Assembly (NCBI GenBank): GCA_013416795.1
Contig: RQSC01000033.1
Coordinates: 401,514 to 453,396, forward strand
Origin: Prasinococcaceae sp. CCMP 1430
Taxonomy: Eukaryota > Prasinodermophyta > Palmophyllophyceae > Prasinococcales > Prasinococcaceae
Reading direction: 5' to 3'
Length of the DNA stretch: 51,883 nucleotides
The position numbers and the translations under genes were made by a program. The notes under the pieces are model-generated. The model was not told where the DNA came from. It saw only the letters and a program-made list of their open reading frames with translations, and did not search any database. Shown one piece after another: positions 39,507-47,684 of the stretch (position 1 is the stretch's first letter; the number at the start of each line of letters is the position of its first letter).

Positions 39507-40679
39507 CAAGATTATTTACAAGAACATGAATTTTCGACACGACATTTTAAATATGTATTGAAACGCAAACTTTATTTAAAAAATTTAAATAAGGCTTTAT
39601 ATTCGATATGGTATGGTCTTCTACTCTTAAAAAGTTCTACCCTACCTCTAAAAAAACTAGATAAAAAAACACAATTAAATTCTAGCTATACTCACGATGA
39701 AGAATTAAAAAATTTATTAATTAATTTACATATTGAAGCCTGTTTAGTAGAAACTTTAAGAAATGGGGGAACAATAGAATTAATTTATGGAATTGAACGT
39801 GAATTAAGATTTTTAGGTATTGAATTTAATGAATTTTTTAATGCTATTCAGTTAAAAAAATGGGTTGTAAAACCAATCGTTAGTTCATTCTCTAATCCTA
39901 TTGTTTCGTCATTATCGAATAATTCAAAAAGACAAACCTTAATTAAGAATTTTTTATCGACAGGTTATTTTATTAAACGGGACACATTACAAGTAATTCA
40001 AAAATTAGAAAGTGAATTAAGAGATGAACACCTAAATATCAGTGTAAATATTCCTGAAAATTTAGCAACAAATTTAATTGTTTCATTCCCTTTTTACGCT
40101 AATATTAGTTATTTAAAAGAAAATCCTTTTTTTATAATAAAGGATAAACTTAATTTTGAAGAAATATTTTCAATTTTATTGTTAACTCAAGAAAATTTTT
40201 CTAAATCAGATGCCGACTATTGTCTTCAAGAATTAAAACAAAAAAATTGGGGAGATTTTTTGATTATCACTATTGACTATATTAAACTTCGTTATCCAGC
40301 TCTTTTAGTTGAATTTTTATACCGTCTAACACGTAAGCCAACAGTTTTTCCAATAATTCCCCAGACTAATAAAAAAGTAAATTGTCCACTTGGGGTATGG
40401 AGTTCCATTACTAGTTATCAAAAACTACGTAAAGATTATGTCAGTGCATATCAATCATTAACAACTATTGAAGAAAAAATTGAACTTGAAAAAGCTTTTG
40501 AGACAATTGCAAATCATTTACAATATAATATTCGTCAAAGTATGTTGTCATTTTTTGATCAAAAATATAATAGTTCACTAATGCAAAGGTCTGATAAATG
40601 TGTTATTGTGGATACTGAATTAGAAAGCTTCTTTTTACGAAAAACATTAAAAAATTATCTTTTAAATATGGTATACTAG
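39507..40679 (+). CDS. ycf55: Plastid Ycf55-like protein (DUF3685), N-terminus cut at the junction
   Basis: 390 visible codons in plastid composition, with no in-frame ATG near the left end. The frame runs leftwards straight into nuclear sequence, so the true start is lost. The C-terminal ~200 residues carry words such as RYPALLVEFLYRLTRKPTVF and CPLGVWSSITSYQKLRKDYV, and it ends LESFFLRKTLKNYLLNMVY. I associate these with Ycf55/DUF3685 proteins of red-lineage plastids and cyanobacteria, from memory and not certain. The function of Ycf55 is unknown; some cyanobacterial relatives carry a response-regulator domain. It precedes rps14 by 45 bases on the same strand. Confidence 0.5.
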   Translation, partial: QDYLQEHEFSTRHFKYVLKRKLYLKNLNKALYSIWYGLLLLKSSTLPLKKLDKKTQLNSSYTHDEELKNLLINLHIEACLVETLRNGGTIELIYGIERELRFLGIEFNEFFNAIQLKKWVVKPIVSSFSNPIVSSLSNNSKRQTLIKNFLSTGYFIKRDTLQVIQKLESELRDEHLNISVNIPENLATNLIVSFPFYANISYLKENPFFIIKDKLNFEEIFSILLLTQENFSKSDADYCLQELKQKNWGDFLIITIDYIKLRYPALLVEFLYRLTRKPTVFPIIPQTNKKVNCPLGVWSSITSYQKLRKDYVSAYQSLTTIEEKIELEKAFETIANHLQYNIRQSMLSFFDQKYNSSLMQRSDKCVIVDTELESFFLRKTLKNYLLNMVY

Positions 40680-40724
40680 TAAAAATTCTAAATTTAAAAA
40701 CCTTTAAAGTAGGAGAAATATTTT

Positions 40725-41027
40725 ATGGCACGTAAAGGTACAGTTTATCGTGATAAGAAACGACGAGTATTAGTTCAAAAATATGCAACAAAACGAGCAA
40801 AACTTTTAAATGAATTTAAAAGTGCCTCTACAATTGGTGAAAAATTAAAAATTCACGCAAAGATTCAAAAACTGCCGCGAAACTCAAGTCGCACACGTTT
40901 ACATAATCGTTGTTTTATTACAGGACGACCAAAAGGATATTTCCGTTTCTTTGGTTTATCAAGACATCAAATTCGTGAATTGGGTTATGTAGGAGTATTA
41001 CCGGGCGTAACTACTGCAAGTTGGTAA
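40725..41027 (+). CDS. rps14: Plastid ribosomal protein S14
   Basis: 100 aa, the normal length, ending [20 protein letters not shown] plus SW. The N-terminus [20 protein letters not shown] and the motif [20 protein letters not shown] are typical of S14 in the head of the 30S subunit. A Shine-Dalgarno AGGAG (40711-40715) sits nine bases before the ATG. Confidence 0.98.
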   Translation: MARKGTVYRDKKRRVLVQKYATKRAKLLNEFKSASTIGEKLKIHAKIQKLPRNSSRTRLHNRCFITGRPKGYFRFFGLSRHQIRELGYVGVLPGVTTASW

Positions 41028-41079
41028 ATTATTATTTAATCAAGAATCTTTTTATTTTATGGTATACTTTATATATGGT

Positions 41080-41153
41080 CGCGGGGTAGAGCAGTCTGGT
41101 AGCTCATCGGGCTCATAACCCGAGGGTCAGTGGTTCAAATCCGCTCCCCGCTA
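41080..41153 (+). tRNA. trnfM: Plastid initiator tRNA-fMet (CAU)
   Basis: 74 nt with a full cloverleaf. The first base pair C1-U72 is unpaired, and the anticodon stem holds the three G-C pairs of an initiator around CAU. The T loop is TTCAAAT. A TATACT word (near 41062) may be its -10 box. Confidence 0.95.
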
Positions 41154-41183
41154 TCTATATATAAATAACTTTTAATTAAAAAT

Positions 41184-41417
41184 ATGGTTAAAATTAGACT
41201 TAAAAAATTAGGACGTAAAAAAGCACCATTTTACAGAATTATTGTAATTGACAGTCGTAAACGACGTAGTGGTCATGGTTTAGTTGAACTTGGATGGTAT
41301 GATCCAATTAAAAAACAATCACAAATTGATCGTCAAAAGACTTTATTTTACATTAAAAATGGGGCTCAACCGACAGCCACTGTTTCTGCTTTATTACAAA
41401 AAGCAGCATTATTGTAG
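41184..41417 (+). CDS. rps16: Plastid ribosomal protein S16
   Basis: 77 aa, beginning MVKIRLKKLGRKKAPFYRII and containing DSRKRRSGHGLVELGWYDP, as in bacterial and plastid S16. It has no intron, unlike land-plant rps16. Its presence argues against a chlorophyte plastid. It is located between trnfM and trnK on the same strand. Confidence 0.97.
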   Translation: MVKIRLKKLGRKKAPFYRIIVIDSRKRRSGHGLVELGWYDPIKKQSQIDRQKTLFYIKNGAQPTATVSALLQKAALL

Positions 41418-41466
41418 ATTTAAAAATATTAATATTTAAAAAGAGCATAATAGTTCTTTTTAAATC

Positions 41467-41538
41467 GGGTTGGTAGCTCAGGGGTAGAGCACTCGGCTTT
41501 TAACCGACTGGTCGTGGGTTCAAATCCCACCCAACCCA
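41467..41538 (+). tRNA. trnK: Plastid tRNA-Lys (UUU)
   Basis: 72 nt; acceptor GGGTTGG pairs with CCAACCC, anticodon loop CTTTTAA, T loop TTCAAAT. No intron and no matK, unlike land plants. Confidence 0.95.
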
Positions 41539-41563
41539 AAATTTAAATGCTTTTTCGTACTTT

Positions 41564-41648
41564 GCATGCATGGCCGAGTGGTCGAAGGCAGGGGCCTCAT
41601 AAGCCTCCTCCCGAAAGGGCACCGCGGGTTCAAATCCTGCTGTATGCA
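41564..41648 (+). tRNA. tRNA with CAU anticodon and class-II long variable arm, probably trnI(CAU)
   Basis: 85 nt. Acceptor GCATGCA pairs with TGTATGC, discriminator A73; D stem GCC/GGC; anticodon stem GGGGC/GCCTC around the seven-base loop CTCATAA, so positions 34-36 read CAT. The variable arm is 16 nt with a CCC-GAAA-GGG hairpin, and the T stem-loop is regular. The acceptor and anticodon loop resemble plastid trnI(CAU), which is read as Ile after lysidine modification. The long arm is normally seen only in Leu, Ser and bacterial Tyr tRNAs. Identity as Ile is inferred; Met or Ser charging cannot be excluded. Confidence 0.75.
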
Positions 41649-41676
41649 AACCTTTCAAGACTCTAAATTAATAATA

Positions 41677-41706
41677 TTGCATTTATAACTATTATTAGGT
41701 TATAAT
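41677..41706 (+). promoter_or_regulatory. Sigma70-type plastid promoter of trnQ
   Basis: TTGCAT (41677-41682), an 18-base spacer and a perfect TATAAT (41701-41706), nine bases before the first base of trnQ. Confidence 0.6.
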
Positions 41707-41715
41707 ATAATTAAA

Positions 41716-41787
41716 TGGGGTATCGCCAAGTGGTAAGGCAACTGGTTTTGGTCCTGTCATTCGGAGGTTCGAATCCTTCTACCCCAG
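41716..41787 (+). tRNA. trnQ: Plastid tRNA-Gln (UUG)
   Basis: 72 nt; acceptor TGGGGTA pairs with TACCCCA, discriminator G, anticodon loop TTTTGGT with TTG at 34-36, T loop TTCGAAT. It is the last plus-strand gene before the petD-psbH cluster. Confidence 0.96.
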
Positions 41788-41819
41788 TTATTAAATAAAA
41801 TTATTTTTATAAAAATCGC

Positions 41820-41866
41820 TTTTATTTTTAATTGTTTAATAATTTATTAAACAATTAAAAATAAAA
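41820..41866. terminator. 23-bp perfect stem-loop between trnQ and petD
   Basis: Arms 41820-41842 and 41844-41866 around one unpaired base, purely A/T except two C-G pairs. It lies seven bases after the petD stop codon and 32 bases after trnQ. Plastid 3' stem-loops of this kind define and protect mRNA ends; it could serve both convergent units. Confidence 0.75.
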
Positions 41867-41873
41867 ATACTTC

Positions 41874-42356
41874 TTAGAATAAACCAAGTGTAATAGCTTT
41901 ATCAATTGGCATTGCTGCTCCTACACCCATCCATAATGCAAAGATTGTTCCAAATAGGAAAACAACCATAGCAATCGGACGACGGAATGGGTTTTGGAAT
42001 TTGTTTACGTTCTCAATAAACGGAACAGTAATTAATCCAGCTGGAACTGCAGCCATAGAAAGTACTCCAAGTAATTTATTAGGAATAGTTCGAAGTAAGT
42101 TAAATGTTGGGAAGAAATACCATTCTGGTAAAATCTCTAGTGGTGTTGCAAATGGATTTGCAGGCTCACCTACTACAACTGGATCTAAAGTTGCTAGTCC
42201 AATAAGACAAGCAAATGTTCCAAAAATAACTACTGGGAAAATATATAATAAATCATTTGGCCATGCAGGCTCACCATAATAGTTATGCCCCATACCTTTA
42301 GCTAATTTAGCTCGTAAAATTGGATCTGTTAAGTCTGGTTTTTTTGTTACGCTCAT
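41874..42356 (-). CDS. petD: Cytochrome b6f complex subunit IV
   Basis: 160 aa, full length. [20 protein letters not shown] starts it; [20 protein letters not shown] and [20 protein letters not shown] are hallmark segments, with the PEWY motif forming part of the Qo site. Three TM helices. It has no intron and follows petB by 59 bases on the minus strand. Confidence 0.98.
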   Translation of the reverse strand: MSVTKKPDLTDPILRAKLAKGMGHNYYGEPAWPNDLLYIFPVVIFGTFACLIGLATLDPVVVGEPANPFATPLEILPEWYFFPTFNLLRTIPNKLLGVLSMAAVPAGLITVPFIENVNKFQNPFRRPIAMVVFLFGTIFALWMGVGAAMPIDKAITLGLF

Positions 42357-42415
42357 AGTAAATTTATAATATTAAAAAATATTTATATTTGTATATCTGA
42401 CAATTAAATTAAAAA

Positions 42416-43063
42416 TTATAGTGGACCAGAAATACCTTGCTTACGAATCATTAAGAAGTGTGCTAGCATGAATACCGCTGTTAGCAGTGGTAAAACAAAC
42501 GTGTGTGCACTATAGAAACGCGTTAATGTTGCTTGACCAACACCAACACCTCCACGAAGTACTTCAACTAGTAACGGACCTACAACAGGAATAGCTTCAG
42601 GTACACCTGTTACAATCTTACAAGCCCAGTAGCCAACCTGATCCCATGGTAATGAGTATCCAGTTACACCAAATGATACTGTACAAACAGCCATAATAAC
42701 ACCAGTTACCCAAGTTAACTCACGTGGCTTCTTAAATCCACCTGTAAGGTAAACACGTGTCACATGTAGAATCATTGATAAAACCATCATACTTGCAGAC
42801 CAACGGTGGATTGAACGAATTAACCAACCAAAGTTTACATCACTCATTAGGTAACTTACAGAATCAAATGCTTCTGTTACTGTTGGACGGTAATAAAATG
42901 TCATTGCAAATCCTGTTGCAACTTGTACTAGGAAACATGTAAATGTAATACCACCTAAGCAGTAAAAAATATTTACATGTGGAGGAACATATTTACTTGA
43001 AACGTCATCAGCAATTGCTTGGATTTCTAGACGTTCTTCAAACCAATCATAAACTTTACTCAT
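42416..43063 (-). CDS. petB: Cytochrome b6
   Basis: 215 aa, full length, four TM helices with the haem-ligand His pairs ([20 protein letters not shown] and [17 protein letters not shown]). Cys in [14 protein letters not shown] is the covalent site of haem c(i). It starts [20 protein letters not shown]. No intron. It is co-oriented with petD and psbH and probably co-transcribed. Confidence 0.98.
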   Translation of the reverse strand: MSKVYDWFEERLEIQAIADDVSSKYVPPHVNIFYCLGGITFTCFLVQVATGFAMTFYYRPTVTEAFDSVSYLMSDVNFGWLIRSIHRWSASMMVLSMILHVTRVYLTGGFKKPRELTWVTGVIMAVCTVSFGVTGYSLPWDQVGYWACKIVTGVPEAIPVVGPLLVEVLRGGVGVGQATLTRFYSAHTFVLPLLTAVFMLAHFLMIRKQGISGPL

Positions 43064-43126
43064 AAAATACTAAAAGTTTTTACAGTTTATCGCCAGTTAA
43101 CATAATATAAAAATTTATATTGTAAG

Positions 43127-43146
43127 CTCAATAATATTTTATTGAG
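43127..43146. other. Short stem-loop upstream of petB
   Basis: CTCAATAA and TTATTGAG (eight pairs) around a TATT loop, about 65 bases before the petB start on the minus strand. A possible RNA processing or stability element. Confidence 0.5.
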
Positions 43147-43164
43147 GGAAGTTAAAAAATTTCT

Positions 43165-43228
43165 ATTTTAATTTTGGTATGTTTTTAATGAAAAAGATTT
43201 TTCATTAAAAACATACCAAAATTAAAAT
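43165..43228. terminator. 31-bp perfect stem-loop between psbH and petB
   Basis: Arms 43165-43195 and 43198-43228 are exact reverse complements with a two-base loop. It starts two bases after the psbH stop codon (minus strand). As an RNA it is extremely stable and would form the processed 3' end of psbH mRNA within the psbH-petB-petD unit. Confidence 0.85.
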
Positions 43229-43230
43229 TC

Positions 43231-43434
43231 TTATTGCCAGTTTACGGCTAATCCATCAAGTAACACTGATGAATTAAAGATTTCTAATAAAATTACATTA
43301 AAAACTAAAAAAAGACCACCAGCTACAGCCATTGGAATAGTTGTTCCCCATCCAGGGGCAACTTTACCATACTCTGAGTTTAGTGGCTTTAAAAGGTTTC
43401 CTAAAACTGTTTGCTTTCCTTTTGTTGCTGCCAT
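43231..43434 (-). CDS. psbH: Photosystem II phosphoprotein H
   Basis: 67 aa with one TM helix ([20 protein letters not shown]), preceded by [18 protein letters not shown] as in all PsbH. The N-terminus [13 protein letters not shown] is short, as in algae and cyanobacteria. It stabilises PSII assembly at the thylakoid. Confidence 0.97.
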   Translation of the reverse strand: MAATKGKQTVLGNLLKPLNSEYGKVAPGWGTTIPMAVAGGLFLVFNVILLEIFNSSVLLDGLAVNWQ

Positions 43435-43571
43435 AGGTATGTATATATGTATTTATTCGTATGATTTAATGCTAAAAAAATATGTGCTATAATTCTCTTT
43501 AAATAGATATGTTCTTTACATAAATAGAACAATAACTTTTCAAGTAAATCCCAATAAATTAGGAGTGAATT

Positions 43572-43703
43572 ATGGAAACAGCTATGCTATTTGGTATTTT
43601 TTTCGGTACATTACTTGTTGGCATGACAGGGTATTCATTATACACTGCTTTTGGCCAACCATCAAAAACACTTCGTGATCCATTTGAAGACCATGAAGAT
43701 TAA
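43572..43703 (+). CDS. psbN: PsbN, photosystem assembly factor
   Basis: 43 aa: [20 protein letters not shown], then [20 protein letters not shown], ending HED. One TM helix. It lies on the opposite strand between psbH and psbT, the conserved position. Shine-Dalgarno AGGAG at 43561-43565, six bases before ATG; a TATAAT at 43488-43493 may be its own -10 box. Confidence 0.96.
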   Translation: METAMLFGIFFGTLLVGMTGYSLYTAFGQPSKTLRDPFEDHED

Positions 43704-43707
43704 AAAG

Positions 43708-43738
43708 TATAACAGCAGACTTAATATCTGCTGTTATA
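43708..43738. terminator. 12-bp stem-loop between the convergent psbN and psbT ends
   Basis: Arms 43708-43719 and 43727-43738, seven-base loop, four bases after the psbN stop and five before the psbT stop codon. Probably a bidirectional RNA 3'-end element. Confidence 0.8.
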
Positions 43739-43743
43739 AAAAA

Positions 43744-43839
43744 CTATTTTACAATACGTGGAGGCTCACGGAAAAAGATTGCAAAGAAAATAATTCCTAA
43801 AGTTCCAACTAATAAAAAAGTATAAACAAGTGCTTCCAT
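43744..43839 (-). CDS. psbT: Photosystem II protein T
   Basis: 31 aa: [20 protein letters not shown], then [11 protein letters not shown]. One TM helix at the PSII dimer interface. psbB would normally precede it on the minus strand, but the plastid sequence ends 24 bases upstream at the N. Confidence 0.96.
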
Positions 43840-43863
43840 TTATATATCCTCGTAAATTAATAA

Positions 43864-43864
43864 N
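43864..43864. other. Single ambiguous base at the plastid/nuclear boundary
   Basis: AT-rich plastid sequence ends on the left, and very GC-rich sequence begins on the right in the next base. Most likely a contig join. Confidence 0.7.
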
Positions 43865-44904
43865 CCGCGCCCGCACGGCCGCGCCGCGCGGGCCCGCCTT
43901 TCGCGCCACCCAAACGCGAATGATTGCGCGGGGCTGCGGCGGCTCGCCGCTCCGCGATGACCACTGAGTGCCGGTGAGTGACGGATGGGGTGGGGTGGGG
44001 GCGCTGACGTCGCGGAGTCCTCGTTTCTCCGCGCTGCCGCGACTCGGTCTGGACGAGGTGGTTCGATGCGGGTCAGGCGCCCCCCCTCAGGAGGGCCCGG
44101 CGCACCGTCGGACGTTGCGGTAGCACGCATCCTCGTAGCACCGCAGCTGGCACACGCCCGCCGCGCGGCCCGGCACCAAATCGACGGAGATCCTCTCGAG
44201 CCGTGCAATTGCAGCACCTCTCCGTCACGGGCTCGTCGCACTTTCGTTGAGTGAGGGACGAAAACGTTTCAAAGTGCGATGATGAGTGCGGCCAACGTGT
44301 CCAAGTGCGATGAGTGCAAGTGCTGCGAGAAGAGGGGCGCGCGCCCTCCGCGGCTGGGGGGCAGGGGACGGCGAGCCCCGTGGCACGCAGAGGCCGGCGC
44401 GGACGCCGTCTCAGGGGAGAGGTGGTACCGCGGCACTGCACCGCGCAGGCTCGGGCTCGGGTGAGAGCAGGGGCGGACAGCACATGTGATGTGCCTTCTT
44501 CCGGTGATCGCCGCCCCGCAAAATAATAATGATGGATCGAAGGGCGCGCCGGAAAAAGAGTACGGCAGCGCAGCACTGGGCGACAACCTGGAAAAAACCT
44601 CGGAGTCAAAACAAAAAAGTCCCCACACACTTTTTGAACTATCCCTAGCTAGAAACCTATTACAGGACAGCGTACCAGGACAGCGTACCGACTACTGTAC
44701 TGCGGTAGCAGGCGTGTGCACACACGGCCCGGGGCCGCGCGGGCGGCCAGCCAGCGAGCTACGCCCCCGCCGGGTGGGCGATCCTGCCCAGCGGCGCCGC
44801 GTCGGCCAGCATGTCGCGGGCGGCAACGCGCAGCTCGTCCACCGGCGCTGCCGCCCGCGCGAGCCAGCCCAAATGGCCCCGTTGGAAGACTCTTTCGGTC
44901 CCAA
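43865..44904. other. GC-rich stretch upstream of the EF-hand gene
   Basis: No gene is firmly recognised. At 44087-44217 (-) a short open frame ends in a Cys-rich tail (CQLRCYEDACYRNVRRC) and could be a terminal exon. At 44664-44689 a 13-base unit (AGGACAGCGTACC) is repeated in tandem about 215 bases before the EF-hand start, in an AT-richer island. Confidence 0.4.
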
Positions 44905-46866
44905 ATGGAGCGCGCAATGCGCGAGCGGGAGGCGCGCATGACGCTTTTGGAGCAGCAAAATCGCCACCTGAAAGCGGCGTACGGAAGGGAGCGAGCAAAG
45001 TCAAAGCGGCAGAACGACGAGCACGCTGCAGCTGTCGCGTGGCGCGCATCAGTCGGGGCAGACTCCAGCGCAGTCACCTCGCCTCTCTCAGTTTCACCGG
45101 GACCTGCAGGAGCTCGACCTGCTGTATCGCAACGCAGTGCTGATTCTGTGCCTGCAATGATGAGCGAGCTCTCGCTCGTGGCAAGTCAGTGCCGTAGCAT
45201 GGTGGTAGGTGGGGAGCAGCAGCAGGAGGACAAGGAATTGCATGCACGGGGGACTCAGATTCAGGTGCGACAGGCGAACACGATGGCACTGCCGAACAAG
45301 CGACGCGCATTCAACGCGTTGCATGCTCGGCTCTCTCAGCTCCAGGGCCGCGTCTCCCGTTTTGTGGAACGCATCGAGACTGTCGCTGAGAGCAAAGAGG
45401 CGTCGCGCTCGCGTTCGAAGTCGTCGCAAGATAGAACGTCGAAGCCTGCAAGCGTGCAGAGTGTTGATGCTCGCGAGGCTGCAAGTGCAACCAAAGCCCC
45501 GGCGCCTGTGACATCGCCGGGAGCGCAGGAGGCGATGCTGTCGGTCCTTCAGGCGCAGCTGCTCAAGGTGCAGAGGTCAAGCGCGTTGTTCGAAGCCAGC
45601 ACCCGCGCTGACGAGGCTACGAAACAGGCCCCACGGCATGCGAGCGTGCTGTCGCCCACCCCAGGGGACACCCCTGCAGGGTCAGTCGTCGACAGGTCGA
45701 CGGGGGAGTCCCCTTCCAAAGCTACTGTGGAGAACCGGCCTGGTGCGCACCCCGACGCCGGCCAGTCTCCCAGAAGAGGTAGCTACTCTCCGGCTGCAAG
45801 CACGGCTGCTTTGATGCCAGATTCCTCGCCGGGATTCTTCACACCTGAGCCGCCCGCCCAGGCGCGAACTGAGGATCATACCACAGTGCATTCGCCTCCC
45901 CAGGACACGTCGACGCAGACACCTCCGAGCAGCGGCAAGACCAGGCGCCGACGTGTCGTCGAGGGTGTCAGCGGCGCTAAGACCGTGTCGCCACGGCGAC
46001 GAACAAGGCCACCCTTGGAGACGGCATTGGTTCCTGCGTCCGCACGCACGGCGCGTGATGTGCTCGGCCCGCGAGAGCGACGCTCGCCCTTGCGCGCGAC
46101 ATCCGCGCGCCTCTTCGACAGCCCGGGCGGCTTCAGCTCGCCGTACAAATCGCCCCTGCGCAAGAGAGGGGCCTCGCGCAGGGCCTCTGGCGAGGCTTTG
46201 GCGCGCACCGCCCTGCAGGACATCTTCTGGCGGCTGGACATGTGTGCAGTCTCCAAGGGATGGCGCGTAGTGGAAGTCTTCCGCCAATTCGACAAGGACC
46301 GCGACGGTCGCCTCAACGGCCACGAGATGCATGACATGGTGCGATTTTTGCTTCCTGGCGCGACCGCAGCGCAGGCGCGCACGTTCTACGTGCTTTGTGA
46401 CATCGACGGCAATGGTGGTGTGAGCTACACTGAGCTCAGTCGCGCGCTAGAGGAGCGTCGCGCGGTGGGATTCGCCGACGAGGCATCTGAGCGCGTGACC
46501 GCGGACGATGTCTTGCGGCGCTTCGCGACGCACATCCGAAAGGGCCCCGAGACGGAGATGTTTCACCGCGTGTTTTCCTCGTTCGGTGTGGGCCACATCA
46601 CCGTGGGATTGAAAGAGCTCAACAGGCTCGTCGCGGATGCCATGCCCGCGCTTGACTCCTACGAGCGCAGGCTGCTTGTGGAGGATGTGCGCCGAAAGCT
46701 GGACTCGAAGGGCAAGGGCCGCGTAACTCGCGACGCGCTCGTCGGCGCCGTCAAGAAAGCGGAACGGCGAAAACCACAGGCGGCGAAGGAGCGAATTCTG
46801 ACGCCCGCTGAGTCGCCAGCGTCGTCGGTAGTGCCCTTTTTGCTGCGCAGGTCGTTGAAGTCACCC
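44905..46866 (+). CDS. EF-hand protein with coiled-coil and disordered N-terminus, 3' end lost at N
   Basis: 654 codons to the N. From the first in-frame ATG a coiled coil starts at once (MERAMREREARMTLLEQQNR). A Ser/Pro/Arg-rich, probably phosphorylated region follows (SPGFFTPEPPAQ, RRSPLRATSARLF). Two canonical calcium loops come next: DKDRDGRLNGHE (about residue 465) and DIDGNGGVSYTE (about 499), both with acidic residues at 1, 3 and 12. A further pair of degenerate EF-hand-like units (VFSSFGVGHITVGLKELNRL, KLDSKGKGRVTRDALVGAVK) follows. I cannot name the protein. Cytoskeletal or centrosomal calcium sensing is one possibility. After the N the frame is low-complexity Arg/Lys and not credible. 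Confidence 0.75.
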
Positions 46867-46867
46867 N
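46867..46867. other. Single ambiguous base truncating the EF-hand gene
   Basis: The coding character of the EF-hand gene is lost exactly here. GC-rich low-complexity sequence follows. Confidence 0.6.
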
Positions 46868-47684
46868 CGGCCGCCCCGGCCGACCCGGCCGGCCGGCATT
46901 CGTTCAGGCAGCGCCCGTCCCTCCGGGGAGACCGACGGCTGGTGCCGATCCGTACGGGCGCGCGCGCCGATCGGACGGCGGGAACGCGCCGCCGCACACA
47001 CGCGCGCGCGCGCGAATGCGAACGCGCGCGCCGACGAACCAACGGAACCGAAAGCGAAGGCGAAAGCGCAAAGCGCAAAGGCGCGCGGCGAAAGCGAAAA
47101 GCGAAAGCGAAAGCGAAAGCGGCCTGATGCGCTCCCCGTCCCCATTCGCGCGCGCGCGAGTTCGCGCGAATGCGCCTTTGCGGATTCGGTGCGCGCAGCG
47201 CCGGTTCGTACGGAGCCGCTGCTGTCGCTGTCGCTGCTGCTGCTGCTGCTGCGCGCGGAGCAGCGGCGCGCTCGCCCCCCCCGTTGGGTTTGGGGGGGAG
47301 GCGAGGGGGGCAAGGAGGGGTGCGCGCGCGCGCGCGTGCGCGTGCACGCACGCGCCTCACTCAACGCCTGTGAGTGTGGACGCGCCACACGCTGCGCGCC
47401 GTCGCAGCGACTCTCTCCCCGAGGACACGCCGCTCCGCCGCTCTCGATGGCCGCCGCAGCCGTGCGCTTGCGGGCGCGTACCACTGCTCAGGCACCAGCG
47501 TAGGCTCGGCGCTTCCGAGCGCTTGCGCCCGGCAGAAGCCCACGGCTGAGCGAGAGCGTGCTGCCCGCGCTGACATGGCTGNGAGCGCGTTGCCACCCCA
47601 CCCCTTTGTCCCCCTCCCTCGCTCTCGCCGAAACCGCCCGCGCGGACGAACGAACGAACGAACGAACGACGCGACGGGAGAACA
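46868..47684. other. Low-complexity region with GCGAAA repeats and one N
   Basis: GCGAAA hexamers run at 47050-47127, a GCT triplet run is near 47220-47250, alternating GC is near 47325-47345 and GAAC repeats lie at 47648-47668. An N is at 47582. No gene is recognised. The first exon and promoter of the following phosphorylase should be here or are missing. Confidence 0.5.
47582..47582. other. Single ambiguous base upstream of the second phosphorylase
   Basis: The N lies about 100 bases before the first clear phosphorylase codons and makes the start codon undecidable. Confidence 0.6.

Larger units (their letters stand above)
39507..43863. other. Plastid DNA segment embedded in GC-rich DNA
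   Basis: Composition drops from roughly 70% GC to roughly 30% within a few bases at 39505-39510, and rises again right after the N at 43864. All genes inside are plastid genes with intact frames, plastid tRNAs and Shine-Dalgarno sites. It is either a recent nuclear insertion of plastid DNA or a chimeric join; intactness favours very recent or artefactual. Confidence 0.95.

Noticed and set aside
39228-40679. A nuclear-plastid fusion protein
   Set aside because: The frame is open across the junction, but the left 93 codons are low-complexity GC-rich translation; chance read-through at a join is the simpler reading.
46868-47127. Arg/Lys-rich C-terminus of the EF-hand protein beyond the N
   Set aside because: The translation is produced by GCGAAA repeats and alternating GC, and the frame across an N cannot be trusted.
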